DNA from: Shinella yambaruensis
GTDB taxonomy: Bacteria > Pseudomonadota > Alphaproteobacteria > Rhizobiales > Rhizobiaceae
NCBI RefSeq assembly: GCF_022899355.1
Contig: NZ_JALJCK010000006.1
Span: forward strand, 1 to 64,000
Direction: 5' to 3'
Length of the DNA: 64,000 nucleotides
The position numbers and the translations under genes were made by a program. This document shows positions 14,797-22,426 of the stretch, piece after piece (position 1 is the stretch's first letter; every line of letters starts with the position of its first letter). The notes beneath the pieces are model-generated. The model did not search any database. It was not told the origin of the DNA and saw nothing but the letters and a program-made list of their open reading frames with translations.

Positions 14797-14820
14797 CTGG
14801 CCGGGGTGATCCCCGGCCAG
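14797..14820 (-). terminator. Intercistronic hairpin after the cystine-binding-protein gene
   Basis: Perfect 10-bp stem (CTGGCCGGGG / CCCCGGCCAG) with a TGAT loop on the plus strand, about 60 nt after the binding-protein stop and 23 nt before the permease start. No U run follows, so it is more likely to stabilise the upstream RNA and reduce read-through than to terminate fully. Confidence 0.65.
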
Positions 14821-14879
14821 GTCGTGGTTTTATCTATAGTCGAGGAGCGGGCCGTCGCGAAGCGGTCTCCCGGCAGGAT

Positions 14880-15653
14880 TTACTTCGAGACGTCCTGGCC
14901 GAAATACTTGTCCGAGATCGCCTGGTACGTGCCGTCGGCCTTGATGTCGGCAAGCGCCTTGTTGATCGCGTCCAGCAGTTCCGGTTCGCCCTTGCGGATG
15001 ATCACGCCGGAATAGTCGGCGTTTTCCTGTTCGGCGGCGATCTTCACATTGGCGTCGGGCTTGTGCTTCTTGAAGTCGAGGAAGGACAGGCTGTCGTTGA
15101 TCGTCGCGTCGGCGCGGCCGGTCAGGACGAGCTGGATCGACTGGTCGAAGCCATCGGTGCCGACGAGCTCGGCGCCGGCGCCTTCAGCGATCTTGCCGAA
15201 ATTGGAGGTCAGCGACTGGGCGGATTTCTTGCCCTTGAGGTCGGCGAATCCCTTGATGCTGTCGTCGTCGGCACGCACGATCAGCACGGCCTTGGAGGCG
15301 ATGTAGGGCTCGGAGAAGTCGTATTTCTGCTTGCGCGCCTCGGTGATGCCGACCTGGTTGATCACGGCGTCGTAGCGGTTGGCGTCGAGGCCGGCGATGA
15401 GGCCGTCCCACTTGCCTTCCAGGAACTCGGCCTTGACGCCAAGCTTCTTGGCGATGGCCTCGCCGATCTCGACGTCGAAGCCGACCAGCTTGCCGTCGGT
15501 GTCGTGGTAGGTGAAGGGCGCATAGGTGCCTTCGGTGCCGATCTTCAGCGCGCCGGCGGCCTGCACGGCCGCGAGGTTTTCCCCCGCATGGGCCGGGGCG
15601 AGAATGGCGGCCTGGAGCGCCGCAGCGGCGGCGAGGGTCTTCAACCAGTTCAT
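14880..15653 (-). CDS. Cystine-type amino acid ABC transporter substrate-binding protein
   Basis: A 257-residue periplasmic binding protein (SBP family 3). A signal peptide covers about residues 1-22 (ending APAHA). The mature protein starts GENLAAVQAAGALKIGTEGT and resembles the E. coli cystine-binding protein TcyJ (FliY) at several blocks: GTYAPFTYHDTDGKLVGFDVE, KWDGLIAGLDANRYDAVINQV and YQAISDKYFGQDV at the end. This makes cystine (sulfur) uptake likely, though related polar amino acids are possible. The ATG at 15653 follows a GGAG site; the longer open frame upstream is AT-rich promoter DNA. Confidence 0.9.
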   Translation of the reverse strand: MNWLKTLAAAAALQAAILAPAHAGENLAAVQAAGALKIGTEGTYAPFTYHDTDGKLVGFDVEIGEAIAKKLGVKAEFLEGKWDGLIAGLDANRYDAVINQVGITEARKQKYDFSEPYIASKAVLIVRADDDSIKGFADLKGKKSAQSLTSNFGKIAEGAGAELVGTDGFDQSIQLVLTGRADATINDSLSFLDFKKHKPDANVKIAAEQENADYSGVIIRKGEPELLDAINKALADIKADGTYQAISDKYFGQDVSK

Positions 15654-15933
15654 CTTGGAACTCCGTTTCTGGCTCAAGTGTTCGATGGAGCGATAGATCG
15701 CAGAAATCGGTGCAAAACGATGGGCAGAAAACTGCGAATAAAAACGGCAAATGCGAATATTTTTCTCATTTTCCGCTGCCTTCAGGCGGAGAAGGGCGCG
15801 TTTCGCTTTAAAAATCCGGCCCTCTGCGCGGGCTGCGGCCTTTGTGCATTTCGTGTTTTTAGGGGCTTGCCAAGCGGGAAAACAGGGACAATTGATGTGG
15901 CACCCAAAATAACAACCGGGGAAGGAAAACAAA

Positions 15934-17529
15934 ATGGCAAACAGACTCATTGGCTTTCGTGCGGCTCTTCTTGCGGGCGCAATCCTGCTGGGCGCCGGTC
16001 CAGCTCTTGCAGAAGCGGTGCTTCACCGCGGCAATGCCGGCGAACCGCAGACCCTCGACCAGGCGCACACTTCCATCAACATCGAGGAGTTCATCCTCAA
16101 GGATCTCTACGAGGGCCTGACGATCTATGACGCGTCCGGCAAGATCGTTCCCGGCGCCGCGGAAAGCTGGACCGTCTCCGACGACGGCACGGTCTATACG
16201 TTCAAGCTGCGCGAGAACGCGAGGTGGTCGGACGGTTCCCCGGTGACGGCGGAAGACTTCGTCTTCTCCTTCACCCGCGTGGAAGACCCGAAGACCGCGG
16301 CGGGCTATGCCAATATCCTCTATCCGATCAAGAATGCGGAAAAGGTCAACAAGGGTGAGCTCGGCCTCGACCAGCTCGGCCTCAAGGCCGTCGACGCCAC
16401 GACGCTGGAAGTGACGCTGGAGCGGCCGACGCCCTTCTTCCTCGAGCTGCTTGCGCACCAGACGGCGCTTCCGGTCTCCAAGGCCAGCGTCGAGAAGAAC
16501 GGCGCCGACTTCGTCAAGCCCGGCACGATGGTGTCGAACGGCGCCTTCAAGCTGGTCAGCCATGTCCCGAACGACAACCTGGTCGTCGAGAAGAACGAGA
16601 ACTATTGGGATGCCGCGAACGTCAAGCTTGACAAGGTGATCTTCTACCCGATCGACGACCAGGCCGCTTCGGTCCGGCGCTTCGAGGCGAAGGAAATGGA
16701 CCTCGTCTACAACTTCTCCGCCGACCAGATCGAGCGGCTGAAGGCGAGCTATGGCGAGCAGGTCCATGTCTCGCCGACGCTGGCGACCTACTACTACGCC
16801 TTCGACACCCGACAGGAGCCCTACAGCGACGTCAACGTGCGCCGCGCGCTCTCCATGGCTGTCGACCGCGACTTCCTGGCCAAGGAAATCTATTCGGGCT
16901 CGCAGCTTCCGGCCTATTCCATGGTGCCCCCGGGCATGGAAGGCTATGAGCCGGCGACCGCCGATTTCGGCGCGCTTTCGCAGCTCGACCGCGAGGACGA
17001 GGCGCTCAAGCTGATGAAGGAGGCCGGCTACGGCGAGGGCGGCAAGCCGCTGAAGATCGAGATCCGCTACAACACCAACCCGAACCACGAGCGCGTGGCG
17101 ACGGCCGTTGCCGACATGTGGAAGAACACCTTCGGCGCGGACGTCTCGATGGTGAACCTCGACGTCTCCTCGCACTACGCCTACCTGCAGGAAGGCGGCG
17201 CGTTCAACGTGGCGCGTGCCGGCTGGGTCGCCGACTACGCGGATGCGGAGAACTTCCTGGCGCTCAGCGTCAGCACCAACAAGACCTTCAACTACGGCAA
17301 GTTCAACAATGTCGAGTATGACGCGCTCATGAAGCAGTCGTACGAGGAGCGGGACCCGGCAACGCGCGCCAAGGTGCTGCACGAGGCGGAAGCCCTTCTT
17401 ATGAAGGAACAGCCGATCGCCCCGCTCCTGACACAGGCCGATCTGTGGCTCGTCTCCAGCAAGGTTCAGGGTTGGCAGGACAATGCCGCCAACCAGCACC
17501 TGAGCCGCTTCCTCAGCGTTTCGGAATGA
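15934..17529 (+). CDS. Oligopeptide ABC transporter substrate-binding protein (OppA-like)
   Basis: A 531-residue periplasmic binding protein of SBP family 5. A signal peptide covers about residues 1-26 (ending GPALA), followed by EAVLHRGNAGEPQTLDQAHTS. Family marks include YTFKLRENARWSDGSPVTAEDFVFSFTR near 90 and NVRRALSMAVDRDFLA near 300. It captures peptides for the OppBCDF-type complex encoded downstream. A GGAAGGAAAAC site precedes the ATG. A 280-nt divergent region separates it from the cystine operon. Confidence 0.95.
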   Translation: MANRLIGFRAALLAGAILLGAGPALAEAVLHRGNAGEPQTLDQAHTSINIEEFILKDLYEGLTIYDASGKIVPGAAESWTVSDDGTVYTFKLRENARWSDGSPVTAEDFVFSFTRVEDPKTAAGYANILYPIKNAEKVNKGELGLDQLGLKAVDATTLEVTLERPTPFFLELLAHQTALPVSKASVEKNGADFVKPGTMVSNGAFKLVSHVPNDNLVVEKNENYWDAANVKLDKVIFYPIDDQAASVRRFEAKEMDLVYNFSADQIERLKASYGEQVHVSPTLATYYYAFDTRQEPYSDVNVRRALSMAVDRDFLAKEIYSGSQLPAYSMVPPGMEGYEPATADFGALSQLDREDEALKLMKEAGYGEGGKPLKIEIRYNTNPNHERVATAVADMWKNTFGADVSMVNLDVSSHYAYLQEGGAFNVARAGWVADYADAENFLALSVSTNKTFNYGKFNNVEYDALMKQSYEERDPATRAKVLHEAEALLMKEQPIAPLLTQADLWLVSSKVQGWQDNAANQHLSRFLSVSE

Positions 17530-17541
17530 TCCGGCGTCAGT

Positions 17542-17565
17542 GCGCGGCCTCCTGAGAGGCCGCGC
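17542..17565 (+). terminator. Intercistronic hairpin after oppA-like gene
   Basis: A 9-bp perfect stem (GCGCGGCCT / AGGCCGCGC) with a 6-nt loop lies 12 nt after the binding-protein stop and 26 nt before the next start codon. Only a CTTTCG follows, so partial termination or protection of the upstream mRNA is more likely than full termination. Confidence 0.65.
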
Positions 17566-17591
17566 GCTTTCGTATCTGGGGAGACCTGGCC

Positions 17592-18515
17592 ATGCTTGCC
17601 TTCGTTCTGCGGCGCCTCGCAAGCGCCGTGCCGACGCTATTCATCGTCGTCACCATTTCGTTCTTTCTCATGCGCTTTGCGCCCGGCGGCCCGTTCAACC
17701 TCGAACGTCCCCTGCCGCCCGCCACGATGGAAAACCTGATGCGGGCCTACCAGCTCGATCAGCCGCTCTGGCGACAGTACCTCACCTATATGGGCAACGC
17801 CGTCACCGGCGATTTCGGACCGAGCTACATCTACAAGGACAATTCCGTCGCCGAGCTGATCGGCAAGGGACTGCCCTATTCGGTCGAGCTCGGCTTCTAC
17901 GCATTGTTGCTCGCGCTCGTCGGCGGCGTCATCGTCGGCACGATCGCGGCGTTGCGCCAGAACAGCGCGCTCGATTTCGCCGTCATGTCGGTGGCGACGA
18001 TCGGCGTCACGGTGCCGAACTTCGTCGTCGGGCCGGTGCTGACGCTGATCTTCGCCATCATGCTCGCCTGGTTGCCGGCCGGCGGCTGGGGCGACGGGTC
18101 GCTGCGCTTCCTCATCCTGCCGATGATCGCGCTCGCTTTGCCGCAGCTCGCGGTCTTCGCGCGGCTCACCCGCGGCTCGATGATCGAGGCCCTGCGCACC
18201 GACCATATCCGCACCGCGCGGGCCTATGGCCTGCCGGCGAAATCGGTGGTCGTGGTGCATGCCATGCGCGGCGCCATGCTGCCGATCGTCTCCTATCTCG
18301 CGCCCTGCGCGGCCGCTCTCCTGACCGGCTCGGCGGTTGTCGAGACCATCTTCACCATTCCCGGCGTCGGGCGCTACTTCGTGCTCGGGGCGATCAACCG
18401 TGACTATACGCTCGTCATGGGCACGGTCGTCCTGATCGCCATCTTCGTCATCGTCTTCAATCTGCTGGTCGACATTCTCTATGGCCTGCTCGATCCGAGG
18501 GTTCGCCATGACTGA
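17592..18515 (+). CDS. Oligopeptide ABC transporter permease (OppB-like)
   Basis: A 307-residue permease with six membrane segments, beginning with the classic MLAFVLRRLASAVPTLFIVVTISFF and including FARLTRGSMIEALRTDHIRTARAYGL, the ATPase-coupling loop. It forms the channel with the OppC-like partner encoded next, whose start overlaps its stop by 8 nt. Confidence 0.95.
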   Translation: MLAFVLRRLASAVPTLFIVVTISFFLMRFAPGGPFNLERPLPPATMENLMRAYQLDQPLWRQYLTYMGNAVTGDFGPSYIYKDNSVAELIGKGLPYSVELGFYALLLALVGGVIVGTIAALRQNSALDFAVMSVATIGVTVPNFVVGPVLTLIFAIMLAWLPAGGWGDGSLRFLILPMIALALPQLAVFARLTRGSMIEALRTDHIRTARAYGLPAKSVVVVHAMRGAMLPIVSYLAPCAAALLTGSAVVETIFTIPGVGRYFVLGAINRDYTLVMGTVVLIAIFVIVFNLLVDILYGLLDPRVRHD

Positions 18516-19638
18516 CGCCGTCGTTTCCCCCGTGCCCGAGAGCGAGGTGAAGGGGCGCAGCCTCTTCCAGCTCGCCGTCATGCGCTTCCGTCGCAATCGC
18601 CCGGCCATGGCCGGCTCCGTGATGCTGGTGCTGATCGCCTGCTTCTCGTTCTTCGGTCCCTTCTTCATCAGCCACAGCTACGATCAGGTCTTCTCTTCCT
18701 ATGTCACCATCCCGCCGAGCCTCGAGCCGCGGCCGGGCGAGGACACGCTGGAGGAAGCGATGAAGGGTGTCGCGGCACGCGCCCGCGTCGAGCTTCAGTC
18801 CTTCTCCGTCGAGGGCGAGACCTTCACCGCGGTCGTCACCGCCGAGAATCCGATCGATCCGCGCACGACGCGCTATTTCGACCGCGCCAACGAGTTCGAC
18901 AAGACGGAAGTCCTCTCGACCGAGGACGAGGGCCGCAAGCTGACGCTTTCGGGCGTCGTCGACCGGGAATATTTCCTGTTCGGCACCGATACCAACGGGC
19001 GCGACCTCATGGCGCGCGTCATGCTCGGCGGGCAGATATCCATCGCCGTCGGTCTCCTCGCCAGCCTCGTCTCGCTCGGCATCGGCGTCGTCTACGGCGC
19101 GATTTCGGGTTACATGGGCGGGCGCGTCGACAATGTGATGATGCGTTTCGTCGAGATCCTCTATTCGCTGCCCTTCGTCTTCCTCGTCGTCGTGCTCGTC
19201 GTCTTCTTCGGGCGCAGCTTCGTGCTGATCTTCATCGTCATCGGCGCGGTGGAATGGCTCGACATGGCCCGCATCGTGCGCGGCCAGACGCTTTCCTTGA
19301 AACGCCGGGAGTTCATCGGCGCGGCGGAGGCTCTGGGGCTGACCGACTGGCAGATCATCCGCCGGCACGTCATCCCCAACACGATCGGCCCGGTCGTCAT
19401 CTTCGTCACGGTGATCGTGCCCAAGGTGATCCTGCTCGAAAGCTTCCTTTCCTTCCTCGGCCTCGGCGTGCAGGCGCCGCTGACGAGCTGGGGCTCGCTG
19501 ATCGCCGAAGGCGCGAACAACATCCAGTCGGCGCCCTGGCTGCTCGTCTTCCCCGCCATCTTCTTCGTCGTCACGCTCTTCTCGCTGAACTTCGTCGGTG
19601 ATGGCCTGCGTGACGCATTCGACCCGAAGGATCGCTGA
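18508..19638 (+). CDS. Oligopeptide ABC transporter permease (OppC-like, with inserted periplasmic loop)
   Basis: A 376-residue permease. After the first membrane segment (about 37-55) comes a soluble stretch of roughly 100 residues before FGTDTNGRDLMARVM (158-171), where classical OppC has about 40. The remainder is normal, with GLTDWQIIRRHVIPNT near 285-300 as the coupling loop. The ATG at 18508 overlaps the OppB stop and gives the natural N terminus. The extra loop is predicted periplasmic and may contact the binding protein. Confidence 0.94.
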   Translation: MTDAVVSPVPESEVKGRSLFQLAVMRFRRNRPAMAGSVMLVLIACFSFFGPFFISHSYDQVFSSYVTIPPSLEPRPGEDTLEEAMKGVAARARVELQSFSVEGETFTAVVTAENPIDPRTTRYFDRANEFDKTEVLSTEDEGRKLTLSGVVDREYFLFGTDTNGRDLMARVMLGGQISIAVGLLASLVSLGIGVVYGAISGYMGGRVDNVMMRFVEILYSLPFVFLVVVLVVFFGRSFVLIFIVIGAVEWLDMARIVRGQTLSLKRREFIGAAEALGLTDWQIIRRHVIPNTIGPVVIFVTVIVPKVILLESFLSFLGLGVQAPLTSWGSLIAEGANNIQSAPWLLVFPAIFFVVTLFSLNFVGDGLRDAFDPKDR

Positions 19639-19639
19639 C

Positions 19640-21256
19640 ATGGCAGAGACACAGAAGACCATGGAGCCGATCCTCGCCGTGCGCGACCTGAAGGTCTCCT
19701 TCACGACGCCGGACGGCGATGTCGATGCCGTCAAGGGCATCAGCCTCGATGTCCGCCCCGGCGAGACCCTGGCGGTGGTCGGCGAATCCGGCTCCGGCAA
19801 GAGCCAGACCATGATGGGCATCATGGGCCTGCTGGCCGCGAACGGACGGGTTTCGGGCTCCGCGAAATATCGCGGGCAGGAGATGGTCGGCCTTCCGCCG
19901 AAGGCGCTCAACGAGATTCGCGGCGCGAAGATCACCATGATCTTCCAGGAGCCGATGACCTCGCTCGATCCGCTCTATCCCGTCGGCAAGCAGATCGCCG
20001 AGGTGATCGTGCACCACCGCGGCGGCACGCGGAAGGAGGCCCGGCCGCGTGTGCTGGAGCTCCTGAAACTCGTCGGCATTCCGGAGCCTGAGCGCCGTAT
20101 CGACAGCTATCCGCACGAGATGTCCGGCGGCCAGCGCCAGCGCGTGATGATCGCCATGGCGCTCGCCAACGAGCCGGACATCCTGATCGCCGACGAACCG
20201 ACGACGGCGCTCGACGTGACGATCCAGGCGCAGATCCTCAAGCTCCTGCGCGACCTGCAGAAACGCTTCGACATGGCGATCGTGCTCATCACGCACGATC
20301 TCGGCATCGTCCGGCATTTCGCCGAGCGGGTCGTCGTCATGCGGCGCGGCGAGATCGTCGAGCAGGGCGGGACGGCCGGCATCTTCGAGAACCCCCAAGC
20401 TGACTACACCCGCATGCTGATCGAGGCCGAGCCGCATGGCCGCAAGGCCGCGCCGCCGGATGACGCGCCGATCATCCTGGAGGGCCGCAATGTCGTCGTC
20501 GACTACAAGATCGACGGCGGCTTCCTGAAGCAGCGCGCCAGCACGTTCCGCGCCGTCGACAATGTCAGCATCAGCCTGCGCGAAGGCCAGACGATCGGCG
20601 TGGTGGGCGAATCCGGCTCGGGCAAGTCGACGCTCGGGCGGGCGCTGCTCAGGCTGATCGCCAGCAAGGGCGCCTATCGTTTCGGCAGGACGGATATCTC
20701 CGGCCTCGACCGCACCGGCATGCGGCCGCTGCGGCGCAGCATGCAGCTCGTCTTCCAGGATCCCTACGGATCGCTCTCGCCGCGCCAGACGGTCGGCGAG
20801 ATCATCACCGAGGGTCTCTACGTGCACGAGCCGCAACTATCGCGGGCCGATCGCGACAAGCGGGCGATCGCGGCGCTGAAGGAGGTCGGGCTCGATCCGG
20901 CGGCGCGCAACCGCTATCCGCACGAGTTTTCCGGTGGCCAGCGGCAGCGCATCGCGATTGCGCGGGCGATGATCCTCAAACCCCAGGCCGTCATTCTCGA
21001 CGAGCCGACCTCGGCACTCGACCGTTCCGTGCAGGGCCAGGTGATCGAGCTCCTGCGCGATCTCCAGTCCCGCTACGGCCTGTCCTATGTCTTCATCAGC
21101 CATGATCTTTCGGTGGTGCGCGCCATGAGCGACTATGTGGTGGTGATGAAGGACGGCAAGATTGTCGAGGAGGGACCCACGGACGCCATTTTCAGCGCGC
21201 CGCGGGAGGATTATACCAAGACCCTCATCGGCGCGGCCTATAATATCGGGCCGTAA
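19640..21256 (+). CDS. Oligopeptide ABC transporter, fused ATP-binding protein (OppDF-like)
   Basis: A 538-residue protein with two complete ABC domains. The first (about 1-265) has [25 protein letters not shown] and [13 protein letters not shown]. The second (about 280-538) has [23 protein letters not shown] and [13 protein letters not shown]. The Walker A of the first domain ends in KSQ, as usual for OppD. Fusion of OppD and OppF is common in alphaproteobacteria. The ATG is 1 nt after the OppC stop. Confidence 0.95.
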   Translation: MAETQKTMEPILAVRDLKVSFTTPDGDVDAVKGISLDVRPGETLAVVGESGSGKSQTMMGIMGLLAANGRVSGSAKYRGQEMVGLPPKALNEIRGAKITMIFQEPMTSLDPLYPVGKQIAEVIVHHRGGTRKEARPRVLELLKLVGIPEPERRIDSYPHEMSGGQRQRVMIAMALANEPDILIADEPTTALDVTIQAQILKLLRDLQKRFDMAIVLITHDLGIVRHFAERVVVMRRGEIVEQGGTAGIFENPQADYTRMLIEAEPHGRKAAPPDDAPIILEGRNVVVDYKIDGGFLKQRASTFRAVDNVSISLREGQTIGVVGESGSGKSTLGRALLRLIASKGAYRFGRTDISGLDRTGMRPLRRSMQLVFQDPYGSLSPRQTVGEIITEGLYVHEPQLSRADRDKRAIAALKEVGLDPAARNRYPHEFSGGQRQRIAIARAMILKPQAVILDEPTSALDRSVQGQVIELLRDLQSRYGLSYVFISHDLSVVRAMSDYVVVMKDGKIVEEGPTDAIFSAPREDYTKTLIGAAYNIGP

Positions 21257-21283
21257 TCCGAAGCGCAGACAAGAGGAGACCGG

Positions 21284-22426
21284 ATGGCCGAAGGCCGCTT
21301 GCCGCACATCGTGCTCTTTTCGGGCGGCACCGCGTGCCGCACGACCAATCTGGCGCTGCTCTCCAGGCCGGCGCGGCTGACGCGCATCGTGCCGGCCTGG
21401 GACAGCGGGGGCAGCTCCAAGACCATCCGCGAAAGCCTCGGCGTGCTCGCCGTCGGCGATATCCGCCAGGCGCTGATGACCATGGCCCATGGCGAAGGCC
21501 AGGTGGGCGATGTCGTCAAGGTCTGCAATGCGCGCATGACCAGCGGGACGGAGGATGACGCCCGCGCGGAATTCGCCCTCTATGCCGAAGGCCGCCATCC
21601 GCTCTTGGAGCGCATGGAGCCGGGTCTGCGCGGTGCGATTCTCAACTACCTGCGCACCTTTCGCGCGGCGATCGGCGCGGATTTCGATTTCCGCAACGGC
21701 AGCATCGGCAATTTCATCCTGACGGGTGCGCATCTCGCCCACAACAGCGACATCAACACCGCCATCTTCGTTTTCCGCAAGCTCTGCGACATCACCGGCC
21801 ATGTCTGGCCGTCAACGGCGGCCGACGGCGTCGAACTTTCCGCCGTGCTGAACGACGGAACCCGGATCGAAGGGCAGCACAGGATGACGGCGCTCGATGA
21901 TACGGCCAGCGGCATCGGCATCCGCGACATCGCCCTTTCCGGCCGGAACGGCGCGCCCGTGCAGGCCAATGAGGCGGTGCTCGAAAGTCTGAAAAGCGCC
22001 GATGCCATTGTCTTCGGCCCGGGCAGCTTCTTCACCAGCGTCCTGCCGCATCTTCTCGTTGATGGCATCGTGCCGGCCATTGCGCGCAATGTGCATGCCC
22101 GCCGCATCTTCATCGGCAACATGCTGCAATGCCGGGAGACCCGCGGGCTGGACGTGGCGCGCATGCTGGAGATCGCCGCGGCGCTCTGGCGGGGGCAGGA
22201 GGGGGCGGATGCGCGACCCTTCACCCATGTCCTGGCGAACCACCAGCTGCTGCCCTTCGAAAAGACCGTCGGCCCTTTCGCTTATCTCGGCAACGGCGCG
22301 CTGGAAGATGTGGGTGCGCGGCTCGGCATCGAGCGGGTGATCGGCGACTTCGAGGACCCCTGGCAGCGCGGCCAGCATGATGGCCGGGCCGTCGCGGATG
22401 CGCTCAACTCGCTCTTGCCGTCGTGA
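21284..22426 (+). CDS. CofD/YvcK-like protein (GAK-type)
   Basis: A 380-residue protein of the CofD/YvcK superfamily. The N terminus has the phosphoribose-type loop LFSGGTACR and AWDSGGSSKTIRESLGVLAVGDIRQAL, matching the DSGGSS...GDIR signature. GNFILTGAHLAHNSDINTA and FGPGSFFTSVLPHLL also fit. CofD makes coenzyme F420 precursors; YvcK proteins bind UDP-sugars and affect gluconeogenesis or cell shape. The LFSGGTACR form is closer to the CofD-related protein of the so-called GAK system, but no GAK partner is nearby. It is 27 nt after oppDF with a GAGGAG site, so it is probably co-transcribed. The biochemical role is open. Confidence 0.85.
   Translation: MAEGRLPHIVLFSGGTACRTTNLALLSRPARLTRIVPAWDSGGSSKTIRESLGVLAVGDIRQALMTMAHGEGQVGDVVKVCNARMTSGTEDDARAEFALYAEGRHPLLERMEPGLRGAILNYLRTFRAAIGADFDFRNGSIGNFILTGAHLAHNSDINTAIFVFRKLCDITGHVWPSTAADGVELSAVLNDGTRIEGQHRMTALDDTASGIGIRDIALSGRNGAPVQANEAVLESLKSADAIVFGPGSFFTSVLPHLLVDGIVPAIARNVHARRIFIGNMLQCRETRGLDVARMLEIAAALWRGQEGADARPFTHVLANHQLLPFEKTVGPFAYLGNGALEDVGARLGIERVIGDFEDPWQRGQHDGRAVADALNSLLPS

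Noticed and set aside
15859-17622. 587-codon minus-strand frame opposite the oppA-like gene
   Set aside because: Shadow frame; the plus strand has a signal peptide and SBP family 5 motifs.
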